Positions 52,728 through 60,556 of a stretch of 64,000 nucleotides of DNA are shown piece after piece. The stretch is from positions 1 to 64,000 of the forward strand of contig JAFEBB010000005.1 in assembly GCA_018266075.1 (NCBI GenBank). Reading direction: 5' to 3'. The notes under the pieces are model-generated. The model saw only the letters and a list, made by a program, of their open reading frames with translations. It had not been told where the DNA came from and did no database searches. This stretch comes from Deltaproteobacteria bacterium (GTDB lineage: Bacteria > Myxococcota > Myxococcia > Myxococcales > SZAS-1). The position numbers and the translations under genes were made by a program. Each line of letters opens with the position of its first letter. Position 1 is the first letter of the stretch.

Positions 52728-53492
52728 ATGCGCATCGTGATCACCACCGGTCGGGAGCGCTCCCTGGCGCACGACCTCGAAGCCCAGGAGCTCTCGACCC
52801 GCTACGGGCTCGCCTTCACGCCGCGCGCGGACCGACGGCTCGAAGCGATCGCGGCGGAGTCGGGCGCGGAGGTGATCGGCGTGTTCGGCAGCGATGGCCT
52901 GGTGCTCCAGCGCGAGGGCGTGAAGCTGCGGTTCAGCGCGGGCATGGCCGAGCTGCGAATCAAGCGCGTCTTGAGCGGCGAGCACGAGCCGCTGGTGCAG
53001 CTCGGCGGGCTCAAGCCGGGCGACGCGGTGCTCGATTGCACCCTCGGGCTCGCGCGCGATGCGCTGGTGATGGCCGCGTCGGGCGCGCGCGTGGATGGCA
53101 TCGAGGGCCAGTCCATCGTGGCCGCGTTCTGCGAGGCCGGGCTGCGCGTGGTCGGCGGCGCGGCGGGCGAGGTGGCGTCGCGGGTCTCGGTGAAGCTGGG
53201 CAAGTACGCGAGCGTGCTCGAGCGGCTTCCGGCCAAGAGCTACGACGTCGTCTATCTCGATCCCATGTTCGCCGACGAAGTGAGCATGCCGCCCGAGTAC
53301 GAGCTCTTCCGCCAGCTCGCCGACGCGACCGAGCTCGATCGCAACGCCATCGCCGACGCACGCCGGGTGGCGCGGCGCGCCGTGATTGTGAAGGACGGCC
53401 CGCGCGGCCAGCTCTTGAAGACGCTCGGCGTGCCCTTGCAGGAGCTCACCTTCGGGACGCGGGTCAGGTACGCGCGGGTGGAGCCGGAGTAG
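52728..53492 (+). CDS. RsmJ-like 16S rRNA methyltransferase
   Basis: A 254-residue Rossmann-fold methyltransferase resembling RsmJ (16S rRNA m2G1516 in E. coli), which acts on the 30S subunit. A helical N-terminus with the recurrent GVFGSDGLVLQREG pattern precedes motif I, VLDCTLGLARDALVMAASGA, and the catalytic-region motif IV as YLDPMFAD. Identity to RsmJ is judged by eye, so another RNA methyltransferase is possible. The TAG stop forms the start of the left arm of inverted-repeat copy 2. Confidence 0.82.
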   Translation: MRIVITTGRERSLAHDLEAQELSTRYGLAFTPRADRRLEAIAAESGAEVIGVFGSDGLVLQREGVKLRFSAGMAELRIKRVLSGEHEPLVQLGGLKPGDAVLDCTLGLARDALVMAASGARVDGIEGQSIVAAFCEAGLRVVGGAAGEVASRVSVKLGKYASVLERLPAKSYDVVYLDPMFADEVSMPPEYELFRQLADATELDRNAIADARRVARRAVIVKDGPRGQLLKTLGVPLQELTFGTRVRYARVEPE

Positions 53493-53623
53493 TCGGCGCT
53501 GGGAAGCGCCTCCCACAGATCCAATTTGCCAGGCTGTTTGGCAGAAGAGTGTTTGGATCCAATCTGCCAGGCTGGTTGGGAGAAGGGTGTTTGTGGGAGG
53601 CGCTTCCCAGCGCCGACATCCCA
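53492..53623. repeat. Inverted-repeat element, copy 2
   Basis: Perfect 26-bp inverted arms: 53492-53517 (starts GTCGGCGCTGGGAAGC) and 53592-53617 (ends CGCTTCCCAGCGCCGAC). Between them lies a 74-base core made of two diverged 38-bp direct repeats (each starting GATCCAAT and containing TGCCAGGCTG). Located exactly between two convergent genes; the left arm overlaps a TAG stop codon as in copy 1. No open frame in it resembles a transposase, and target-site duplication is not clear. Confidence 0.88.
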
Positions 53624-53634
53624 GAAAGCACGAA

Positions 53635-53660
53635 CGCCCCGCTCGAATCCGAGCGAGGCG
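53635..53660 (-). terminator. Hairpin downstream of the phosphatase gene
   Basis: An 11-bp stem with one mismatch (CGCCCCGCTCG/CGAGCGAGGCG) and a 4-base loop, 22 bases past the stop of the minus-strand gene at 53683. The T-run is weak (CGTTCGTGCTTTCT). Confidence 0.55.
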
Positions 53661-53682
53661 TCGAGGTGCCGCAGCGCTTTCG

Positions 53683-54381
53683 CTACTGCTTGACCGGGTA
53701 GCCCGCGATCTTGCCCGCGGCCAGGTCGTTGCCGAACTGCTGCAGGAACTGGAGCTGGTCGGGCAGCTTCATGCCCATCTGCTTGGCCTCGGCGATGGCG
53801 GCCTGCGGCGTCCAGCCATCGACGGCCATGCGGTAGGCCGCGCTCATCACGCCCGTGCGGCCCTGGCCCGCCTCGCAGTGCACGTACGCGGGCTGGTTGG
53901 CCGGGTTGGTTGCGAAGTCGAGGAACTGCTTCACCTGGGCCTCGCTCGGCGCGGAGTTGTCGAGGATGGGCAGGTGCAGCGAGTTCATGCCCAGCGCCTT
54001 CGCGCGCGGGGTGTCGTCGTCGTTCTCCATGCAGAGGTTGATGACGCTCTTGTAGCCCTGCGTGTGGAGCTGCGCGATGCCCTCGTCGCTGAGGCGCGAG
54101 CCGCGGGTGAGGTTGTCGTCGAGCTTCGACTGGTAGGTGTTCACCGGGTACTTGGCGCCGAGCAGCTCGGCCACGCCCACCGCCTCCGCGCCGCCGTCGG
54201 CGAAGCCGTCGCCCACGTCCTTCAAGCCGTTCACGGCCGCCGAGCCCGCCTGGCTCTCCTTGCCGGTGACGAGATCCTTCGCCGCGGTGCCAATGGCGTC
54301 GCCCGCCTGCTTGAAGTCGTTGCCGACCGTCTTGCCAAGCGTCTCCAAGCCCTTGCCGATGTTCTTGAAGCTGATGCCCAT
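53683..54381 (-). CDS. Dual-specificity/tyrosine phosphatase
   Basis: A 232-residue protein. The N-terminal 70 residues are helical and low in motifs (GKGLETLGKTVGNDFKQAGDAIG). The remainder is a cysteine-based protein phosphatase of the DSP type with the P-loop HCEAGQGRTGV (CX5R, about 161-171), an upstream general-acid-region Asp in LPILDN, and a helix after MAVDGWTPQAAI. Similar proteins remove phosphate from Tyr or phosphoinositides; target unknown. The ATG at 54381 has GGAGGTG 5 bases upstream. Confidence 0.88.
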   Translation of the reverse strand: MGISFKNIGKGLETLGKTVGNDFKQAGDAIGTAAKDLVTGKESQAGSAAVNGLKDVGDGFADGGAEAVGVAELLGAKYPVNTYQSKLDDNLTRGSRLSDEGIAQLHTQGYKSVINLCMENDDDTPRAKALGMNSLHLPILDNSAPSEAQVKQFLDFATNPANQPAYVHCEAGQGRTGVMSAAYRMAVDGWTPQAAIAEAKQMGMKLPDQLQFLQQFGNDLAAGKIAGYPVKQ

Positions 54382-54474
54382 GTGGCACCTCCCGTGTAGG
54401 CCATTATCACCCAACTCCCGGCGAAGTTGCGTGCGGGGCGACCTACAACGGCTTTACGGCTAGGCTTTTCCGAC

Positions 54475-55110
54475 GTGGACTCGGCCAACCTCATCGCTGC
54501 GGGGACCTTCGCGTACCTGGTGGGGAGCTTCGCGCTCCACCGGATGCGGCTCTCGCGCACGCAGCGCGACGGGCTCGAGCTCTCGCTGCTCCGGCGCATC
54601 GATAGAGCCCACCTTCCGTCCGAGGCGGATCCCGCGCTCGAGGCGTACGGTCGCGCGGAGGCCGCGCGCGTCCAGGGCGACGCAGCGGCGCGCGAGAAGG
54701 AAGCGCACGCGGCGCTCGGGTATGTGAAGCACGCGGGAGGCGCGAAGGCGTCGGCGGCGCTGGCGTATCTCGACGCCACGATCCGGCTCGCGCATCTCGT
54801 CGGACCGGTGAACGTGGAGCTGGTGGGGATCTCCAGCATCCTGGCGCTCAAGGCCGCGCTGAAGAAGTTCGGCTCGTCGCCGGAGCTGCACCTGGGGCTG
54901 GCGCACGCGCACGCGGTGCTCGGCCAGACGACGTCGTCGCTCGACGAGCTCGGACGCGCCGTCTATTACGCGCACGGCGCGCCGTTCTATGTGGACCTGG
55001 TGCTGGCGTCGGAGTTCGTGGAGCGGATGCGGCCGCGGCTGAGGCAGCAGTGTCTCGATGAAGCCAAAGGTGCGACATCGGCGCAGAATTCGGCTGTAGA
55101 GCCTTCCTGA
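54475..55110 (+). CDS. TPR-like helical protein (211 aa)
   Basis: A 211-residue all-helical protein with one possible N-terminal membrane helix (LIAAGTFAYLVGSFALHRM) and TPR/Sel1-like repeats after it (ELSLLRRIDRAHLPSEADPALEAYGRAEAARVQGDAAAREKEAH). Probably a membrane-anchored scaffold. The GTG at 54475 follows TAGGCT (54461-54466) closely, so the transcript may be leaderless; a GTG at 54427 is an alternative start. Confidence 0.72.
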   Translation: MDSANLIAAGTFAYLVGSFALHRMRLSRTQRDGLELSLLRRIDRAHLPSEADPALEAYGRAEAARVQGDAAAREKEAHAALGYVKHAGGAKASAALAYLDATIRLAHLVGPVNVELVGISSILALKAALKKFGSSPELHLGLAHAHAVLGQTTSSLDELGRAVYYAHGAPFYVDLVLASEFVERMRPRLRQQCLDEAKGATSAQNSAVEPS

Positions 55111-55114
55111 ACTG

Positions 55115-55142
55115 GTGACAGCGCTCACGAACCGATTAGACT
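55115..55142 (+). promoter_or_regulatory. Promoter of the VWA lipoprotein gene
   Basis: GTGACA (55115-55120), a 16-base spacer and TAGACT (55137-55142). The implied start near 55149 leaves a leader of about 23 bases to the ATG at 55172, which carries AGGAG. A similar -10 with the same following bases (TAGACTC) precedes the gene at 60557. Confidence 0.55.
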
Positions 55143-55171
55143 CTCGCACCCGAATTCGCAGGAGTCGCCGC

Positions 55172-56350
55172 ATGAAGCGCAACCGACTTTTCGCTTTGAC
55201 CTCCGCGCTGGTCGCTTTGACAGCGTGTCAGGCGTACGAGGTCGATCCGGTGCTGCCCGCGGCGGCGAAGATCCAGGACGCCCCAAAGCCGGTGGGTCAC
55301 AAGCTCACGCCGAACCTGATGCTCGTGGTGGACCGCTCGGGATCGATGGCCGACAGCGCCGACGGGTCGCAGAGCGGCCAGGGACTTTGCGCCGGCCAGA
55401 CCGGGCAGCATGGCGTCGCCTGCAAGTGGCAACAGCTCCTCGGTGCGATGTGCGGTGACGGCACGGCGAACAATCCGGGCTTCGTGTCCAATCTCGTCAC
55501 GCAGGGCGGCACGTCGGACCCGATCAAGATCGGGTTGCTCACCTTCGCAGGATCGAACGCCTGTGACGTCGGCGTGGTTCAGGAGACGATCAGCACCTCC
55601 GGCCCTGGCAACATCTGTCGCGACCTCAATGCGATCGCTCCGGGCGGTGGTACGCCGACCGCCGCCTCCATGCAGGCTGCCGCCCAGGAGTTCGTCAACG
55701 ACAACGTCGAGCAGTCGGGTCGGTCGAACTACATCGTGTTGCTCACCGACGGCGCGCCGAACTGCAACCCGAACTTCCAGGCGACGCTGGCCAACTGTCA
55801 GGACGGGACGCAGTACTGCGTTTCGAACAACGCTTGCGTGCAGTCGAGCGGCACCTTGGACGGCTCGGCTCCGCTCGGCTGCCTCGACGAGGACAACCTC
55901 GTGAGCACGGTTCAGTCGATCAACGGCAACGGCATCCAGACCTTCGTGATCGGCTTCGGCGCCGACTTCACGAACCAGTCGAGCCTCGCGAACGACACGC
56001 TTCAAAAGTCCGCGATCGCGGGTGGCGAGGCCATCTACAACAACGGCCAGCCTGCAACGCCTGCGTTCTACCAGGCCACCGACCAGACCTCGCTCAATGC
56101 TGCGCTCAACGCGATCGTGGCGCTCGTGAACAACGCCTGCAGCTGGAACCTCGACTCGACGCCGCCGTCGCCGTCGGCCGTTGAAGTGGTGGTCACGCTG
56201 CCCGGCGGTTCGCCCACGACCCTGAGCTCGAACCAGTACTCGGTCACCGGCTCCACGGTCACGGTCACGGACCACACGCTGTGCGACCAGCTCAACGCCT
56301 CGAGCGCGTCGAATCCCGCGACGATCGAGTTCAAGTACCTCGGGCAGTAG
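55172..56350 (+). CDS. VWA-domain lipoprotein, CglB-like
   Basis: A 392-residue lipoprotein: lipobox LTAC, then PNLMLVVDRSGSMAD, the metal-ion-dependent adhesion motif (DxSxS) of a von Willebrand A domain, followed by a long Cys-containing insertion (GLCAGQTGQHGVACKW) and a late TFVIGFGADF strand. The organisation (VWA domain next to the lipobox, Cys pairs, about 400 residues) is like CglB, the myxobacterial adventurous-gliding lipoprotein that links the motility machinery to the outside. CglB identity is likely but not proven. The ATG at 55172 has AGGAG 8 bases upstream. Confidence 0.85.
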   Translation: MKRNRLFALTSALVALTACQAYEVDPVLPAAAKIQDAPKPVGHKLTPNLMLVVDRSGSMADSADGSQSGQGLCAGQTGQHGVACKWQQLLGAMCGDGTANNPGFVSNLVTQGGTSDPIKIGLLTFAGSNACDVGVVQETISTSGPGNICRDLNAIAPGGGTPTAASMQAAAQEFVNDNVEQSGRSNYIVLLTDGAPNCNPNFQATLANCQDGTQYCVSNNACVQSSGTLDGSAPLGCLDEDNLVSTVQSINGNGIQTFVIGFGADFTNQSSLANDTLQKSAIAGGEAIYNNGQPATPAFYQATDQTSLNAALNAIVALVNNACSWNLDSTPPSPSAVEVVVTLPGGSPTTLSSNQYSVTGSTVTVTDHTLCDQLNASSASNPATIEFKYLGQ

Positions 56351-56419
56351 CTCCGACTCCTACCGCTGCCTCGGCAGCCGGGCGTGTTCGTCTGTTGAGG
56401 CGAGGCGCAACAGGTGCTC

Positions 56420-56435
56420 CTCGGCCTTGGCCGAG
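56420..56435 (+). terminator. Compact hairpin downstream of the VWA gene
   Basis: CTCGGCC/GGCCGAG arms with a 2-base loop, 70 bases past the VWA stop; a second small stem (GCTGCC/GGCAGC) lies nearer the stop. Neither has a T-run. The stretch 56351-56598 shows no other support for a gene. Confidence 0.4.
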
Positions 56436-56580
56436 ACAAAGCATTCGTGCCGTCTGAGAACGTCCGCGAGCCGCGCTACTTGGTCGATCGGGTACTCGTC
56501 CAACTGCAGTCGGCGATGGCCTGACTCGGTTGCCGACCTTCACGCTTGCGCTGACCGGCTGAACACCCTGGGCGTAGGCG

Positions 56581-56913
56581 ATGAACGTCGCGACGGACTC
56601 GCTGCACGCCCGGGCCTGCTCGCTGGACGCCTTGGCTTACTCGATTCACGCTAGGGCTTACTCGCTGGACGCCTTGGCTTACTCGACCGACGCCTTGGCT
56701 TACTCGACCGACGCCGGGGCCTGCTCGCCGAACGCCTTGGCGTCGTCGCAGGTCGCCTGGGCTTGCTCGCTGGACGCCTGGGCGTCGTCGATGTCCGCCC
56801 GGGCTTGCTCGGTGCACGCCGTGGCGTACTCGATGTCCGCCTGGGCTTGCTCGCTGAACGCCACGGCGTCCTCGTCTTACGCCTGGGCGTGCTCGCTGAA
56901 CGCCAAGGCGTGA
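56581..56913 (+). CDS. Possible heptad-repeat protein (110 aa), broken by an internal stop
   Basis: The ATG at 56581 opens a frame of 110 residues in which nearly every seven residues read S-x-x-A-x-A-[YCS]. The evidence that this frame is or was coding is that codon 6 of each unit is always Ala although its third base varies among C, T and G, and the TCG and GCC codons are almost fixed. A TGA at 56911 ends the frame, after which five further units stay in phase to a terminal TGA at 57018. No ribosome site or signal peptide. Weakly supported as a live gene. Confidence 0.3.
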   Translation: MNVATDSLHARACSLDALAYSIHARAYSLDALAYSTDALAYSTDAGACSPNALASSQVAWACSLDAWASSMSARACSVHAVAYSMSAWACSLNATASSSYAWACSLNAKA

Positions 56914-57018
56914 TGCAACGACGCCTCGGCGTACTCGCTGAACGCCTGGGCGTACTCGATAGACGCCTCGGCGTACTCGGTTCACGCCTCGGCGTACTCG
57001 CTGCACGCCTTGGCGTGA
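56599..57018. repeat. 20 x 21-bp tandem array (heptad array)
   Basis: Exactly 20 units of 21 bp with no insertion or deletion. Consensus TCGCTG(A/G)ACGCCTGGGCGTAC, read as Ser-Leu-Asp/Asn-Ala-Trp/Leu-Ala-Tyr/Cys. Variation is concentrated at codons 2, 3, 5 and 7. Because the unit is 21 bp, several frames on both strands are open through all or most of it, so open frames alone are not evidence of coding. Confidence 0.92.
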
Positions 57019-57024
57019 ATCGAA

Positions 57025-57117
57025 AGGGGCCAATTTGGCCCCTCCGCGCCCTCCCAACTACCCGAGATTGCACGCGAGGGTCCCAAATGGCCCCTGGGGA
57101 AGGGTCCAAAATGGCCC
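57025..57117 (+). promoter_or_regulatory. Three GGCCCCT motifs and a perfect palindrome
   Basis: A 19-base palindrome, AGGGGCCAATTTGGCCCCT (57025-57043), follows the heptad array. Two more copies of CAAA(A)TGGCCCCT occur within the next 75 bases (around 57072-57085 and 57100-57116). They sit upstream of the gene at 57243 and could be a repeated protein-binding site; the palindrome alone could also be a terminator. Confidence 0.45.
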
Positions 57118-57242
57118 CTCGCTCAAGGCCGCGACAACAAGTTCGCGCGGTTAGCCCGTGGCACCCAAGCTGCTCTGGCGCTGCTCACGTTCGCACACGC
57201 GAACGCCCCCGCAATCCAGCGGGGAAAACAAGGAGCGGTGCC

Positions 57243-57953
57243 ATGTCTGGAAGCAACAAGCTGAAGTTTGGGAACCTCACGTTGGGGCAGTTCTACGATT
57301 CGGCGTACCAGGCAGCCAACGCGAACCTGCCGGCCGGTGCGAAGCTGAAGATTCTTGGCAAGCAGATGAGCAAGTCGCAGTTGCTGGCGGAGCTGGCGAA
57401 GCGCAAGCAGCGCTACGACGACGCAGACCGGGCTCGCACCCAACTGCGGGAGTTGGTGGCGGCGCGGCAGCAGGCCGAGCCGGAGGCCCAGGCGTTCGCC
57501 GACGGCTACGCGGCGGCCATCAAGGCAGAGTTTGGGACGAGCCCGACGATCGACGAGAAGTTTGGTGTCCCGCGCAAGCAGCCGCGGCGGCAGCGCTCGG
57601 TGCAGGAGAAGGTCCAGGCCAGCGCCAAGGCGAGCGCCACCCGCGGTCTCCGCCACACGATGGGGCCGCGGCAGAAGGAGGGCCTGAAGGCCAGCGGTTC
57701 GTTCAAGGTGAGCGTGAACGGCCCGCCGGGGGGAGGCGATTCGAGCGGCCCGAGCTCGTCGACTGGGTCGCCGCCGCCACGGGTCGCCGCGCCGGCATCG
57801 GTGATCAGCGCGGCGCCGGTGCCCGCCGCGACGCCCGTGGTGAGCACGCCTGCGCATCCTGCTCCGTCAGCCAGCTCGGATGACGCCGGAGCCGTCCCGA
57901 ACGGGAGCAGCGGCAGTGTCGCACCGATGCGCATGAACGGGTCGGGGCACTAG
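57243..57953 (+). CDS. Conserved hypothetical protein with basic centre
   Basis: A 236-residue protein. The N-terminal 100 residues are helical (LGQFYDSAYQAANANLPAG and a coiled-coil-like stretch), then a basic block with VPRKQPRRQRSVQEKVQASAK and ATRGLRHTMGPRQKEGLK, then a Gly/Pro/Ser-rich tail. I recognise the KATR...GTMG-like basic block from many soil-bacterial genomes as a protein of unknown function; nucleic-acid binding is a reasonable guess. AAGGAG lies 7 bases upstream of the ATG. Confidence 0.8.
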   Translation: MSGSNKLKFGNLTLGQFYDSAYQAANANLPAGAKLKILGKQMSKSQLLAELAKRKQRYDDADRARTQLRELVAARQQAEPEAQAFADGYAAAIKAEFGTSPTIDEKFGVPRKQPRRQRSVQEKVQASAKASATRGLRHTMGPRQKEGLKASGSFKVSVNGPPGGGDSSGPSSSTGSPPPRVAAPASVISAAPVPAATPVVSTPAHPAPSASSDDAGAVPNGSSGSVAPMRMNGSGH

Positions 57954-58214
57954 GTCGCCCGCATGCGTGGACAGGACAGAGGGCGCTTCGTCTCCAAGCG
58001 AGGCGTCCTCTATTTCTTGGCCGACCCCTTCAGCGCCGGTCAGGTGGTCGTGGTGAAGCGCTCGGCGAGTGGCGCATTCGCATCGCGGTTCAGAATCCGT
58101 GACCTGAGTACAAGAAAAATTGCACGCGCCAGCCGACGTCAACGTCTGGTCCGCTCGTGAATCCTTTCCGATAGGCTTGTCCGCCGGCCGACTCGATCCG
58201 TCCAGGGAGCGCGC
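57954..58214. other. Intergenic stretch before the tethered lipoprotein
   Basis: About 260 bases with a 65-codon frame at 57963-58160 whose sequence is basic and unremarkable (QGRFVSKRGVLYFLAD-like start). It has no ribosome site and lower G/C bias. GATAGGCT at about 58170 could be a -10 for the next gene. Confidence 0.4.
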
Positions 58215-59699
58215 ATGTTCAGCAGGGACCTCCACCTTCGCACCAGCCTCCTGGCCCTCGCGCTCCTCGGCGCGCTCGCCTGTGGCAAGTCGTCCGGCAA
58301 GACGAGCTCGTCGAGCTCCGGCGCGGGCACCTCGGGCACGTCCGCGACCGCCGGTTCGACCGCGTCCTCGAGCAGCGGCACCACCGGCTCCGGCAGCAGC
58401 AGCAGCGGCTCCACGAGCGGCTCGAGCGGCAGCTCAGGCAGCGTCGCCATGTGCACGCCGTGCCTCACCAGCTCGGACTGCGGCGCTGGCCAGTGCATCA
58501 CCGAGGGCATCTCCAGCAACGACTGGTTCTGCGCGAGCCCGTGCGATCCCAACGGCGACTCGAGCGACTGCCCCTCGGGCGCGCACTGCTTCACCTTCCC
58601 GGGCGGCGGCGGCTGCTTCCCCGAGACCGGCACCTGCCTGCCGCCGGGCTCCACTGGCGGCTCGGGCAGCACGGGCAGCAACTGCACCCGCGACGGCGAG
58701 TGGTCGGGGGATGCGACCTTGTGCTGCTCGGGCACCGTCGACCCGAACGGCTACTGCGGCCAGGGCAGCGGCACCACCAGCGGCCCGCCGCACCTCGGCC
58801 CCGGCCCGTGTCCGGAGAACATCCCCAACATCAACACCGGCCAGACCGCGGTGGGCGGCGTGTGCAACAACAACCCCTCGGCGCCCAAGTGCCCCAGCGG
58901 CTTCAGCTGCGTGGACAACTACTGCGTCCTCAACGGCGGCGCGGGCCCGGTGCAGGTCACGCTGAGCTGGGACTACCCCGAGGACCTCGACCTGCACGTC
59001 ATCGAGCCGCAGGACGGCGGCCCCGAGGCCTGCTTCAGCGACAACGTGGCGCCGTGCATCTTCCCCGACCCGGGCGTCACGCCGAACCAGTGCGCGAACG
59101 GGTTCCCGGCGAGCTTCCCGTCGGACTACACCGGCCAGGGCTGTGAGATCTGGTACGGCAACATCGGCCCGCGTCCGGGCGACCCGGGCAGCGGCGACTG
59201 CGAGCCCATCGGCTGGCTCGATCGAGACTCGGATCCGGGCTGCTCGTTCGACGGCATCAACATCGAGAACGTGATCTACGCGACCGGCGTTCCCGCGCCC
59301 GTGGGCACGTACATGGTCCGCGTGGACTACTACACGGGATGCGCCGGCGACACGTACCTGAACGGCGCAACGGTCGCGCCGTACCCGAACATCCCGTACG
59401 CGGTGCAGGTGCGCAGCAACGGCCAGGTGCAGCTCTACTGCGACAGCTTCCCCGGCCAGAGCTCCAACAACGGCTCCGAGGGCACCGGCAAGTACATCCA
59501 GTCCTTCATCCAGCTCAACATCTGGCCCGACGGCGGCCTCGAGTTCCCGCCCGATGCTGGTCCCGTCGATGCCGGCCCGGCCGACGCGGGCCCCGATGAC
59601 GCGGGCGCTGTCGATGCTGGACCCGACGATGCGGGTCCCGACGATGCTGGCCCGGTTGACGCCGGACCGGATGACGCAGGTGCCGCGGACGCCGGTTAG
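58215..59699 (+). CDS. Tethered lipoprotein with DLDLH domain and PDAG tail
   Basis: A 494-residue lipoprotein: lipobox ALAC, a Ser/Gly/Thr tether (about 25-75), a Cys-rich region (about 80-240, with CTPCLTSSDCGAGQC), a domain with VQVTLSWDYPEDLDLHVIEP, CEIWYGN, ENVIYATG and TYMVRVDYYTGC, and a C-terminal run of about ten PDAG/VDAG steps. It is the larger paralogue of the gene at 14009-14695. Likely outer-surface. The start is an ATG after a GGGAG-containing leader. Confidence 0.85.
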   Translation: MFSRDLHLRTSLLALALLGALACGKSSGKTSSSSSGAGTSGTSATAGSTASSSSGTTGSGSSSSGSTSGSSGSSGSVAMCTPCLTSSDCGAGQCITEGISSNDWFCASPCDPNGDSSDCPSGAHCFTFPGGGGCFPETGTCLPPGSTGGSGSTGSNCTRDGEWSGDATLCCSGTVDPNGYCGQGSGTTSGPPHLGPGPCPENIPNINTGQTAVGGVCNNNPSAPKCPSGFSCVDNYCVLNGGAGPVQVTLSWDYPEDLDLHVIEPQDGGPEACFSDNVAPCIFPDPGVTPNQCANGFPASFPSDYTGQGCEIWYGNIGPRPGDPGSGDCEPIGWLDRDSDPGCSFDGINIENVIYATGVPAPVGTYMVRVDYYTGCAGDTYLNGATVAPYPNIPYAVQVRSNGQVQLYCDSFPGQSSNNGSEGTGKYIQSFIQLNIWPDGGLEFPPDAGPVDAGPADAGPDDAGAVDAGPDDAGPDDAGPVDAGPDDAGAADAG

Positions 59700-59724
59700 T
59701 CGGCCCGATCGTGGCTCGTTGAGC

Positions 59725-60372
59725 TCAGTGACACGTCGCCACGATCTGCGCCAAATCGATCGTCCCGCTCATGGCGAACGAGCCGCCATCGGTGAGCGGG
59801 AACGTGAGATCGGCCTGGCCCAACATCTCGAAGGTGACCACGCTGCCGGCCAGGTCCTCGTTGAACTCGCTGATGCTCAGCGTGCCGCTCGAGGCGTTGA
59901 ACTGCTGCACCTGGCCGGTCACGGTGTCCTGCACCGCGAGCCGCGCCGCGGCCTGGCCCACGCTCGCGACCTGCGCGATGGGGTAGCTCTGACCCACCAC
60001 CGAGCCGCCGTCGTCGGCGTTCATGTCCAGGGTGAGCGTCTCCACCGTGCGCGGCGTGCAGTCGGCGCCGGTGGCGGGGTCGTTGTTCTGGTTGCTGAGT
60101 TGCAAGTCGAAGCCCTGCAGGATCGGCCCGGCGTCCGGGTAGTGGAACTCGCCGGTGGGCGCGAAGAGCTGGTGGTTCGCGTTGAAGCCGAGCGGGCCCG
60201 AGAACAACTCGCCCGTGGTGCCGCTGGTGCCCGTCGTCGTCCCGCTGCCGGAGGTGGAGCCGCTCGACGTCGTGCCCGCACCGCTGGTGCCGCTGGTGGA
60301 ACCGCTGCTGCCCGATGAACCGCTGCACGCCGCCAGCACGGACGCACAAAGCAACACGAGGGTGACGCGCAT
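59725..60372 (-). CDS. Tethered lipoprotein of unknown function
   Basis: A 215-residue lipoprotein: lipobox LAAC, a Ser/Gly/Thr tether (about 20-55), then a beta-type domain with LFAPTGEFHYPDAGPI, LDMNADDGG and the C-terminal TFPLTDGGSFAMSGTI strand. No recognised family. ATG at 60372 preceded by AGGAGG at good spacing; a GTG one codon upstream is also possible. It converges on the previous lipoprotein gene with 25 bases between. Confidence 0.8.
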   Translation of the reverse strand: MRVTLVLLCASVLAACSGSSGSSGSTSGTSGAGTTSSGSTSGSGTTTGTSGTTGELFSGPLGFNANHQLFAPTGEFHYPDAGPILQGFDLQLSNQNNDPATGADCTPRTVETLTLDMNADDGGSVVGQSYPIAQVASVGQAAARLAVQDTVTGQVQQFNASSGTLSISEFNEDLAGSVVTFEMLGQADLTFPLTDGGSFAMSGTIDLAQIVATCH

Positions 60373-60556
60373 CACCGCGAACCTCCTGAGGTTGGGCGAT
60401 CATACCCGTCTGGGCAACACGACGTGGCGCAGTTGCGCGACTCGTCACCCTCGCGCGTGAAGAGGGAACCTGTAGACTCGCGCTTCGTTTGAACGGCCGG
60501 CCCACCCGCGAGCACCACGACTGCTTCGACGGGTCTTCCGAGGAACGGTAATCGCC

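Noticed and set aside
53252-54388. A minus-strand frame that joins the phosphatase region and the inverted-repeat element
   Set aside because: Codons come from the wrong frame of the phosphatase gene, and the repeat merely happens to be open.
56476-57057. Minus-strand frame of about 193 codons through the heptad array
   Set aside because: It has Arg/Val/Gly heptads and no ribosome site; a 21-bp repeat is open in several frames on both strands, and only the plus frame shows synonymous-type variation.
57963-58160. 65-codon plus-strand frame
   Set aside because: No ribosome site, basic composition and weak codon bias; insufficient to call a gene.
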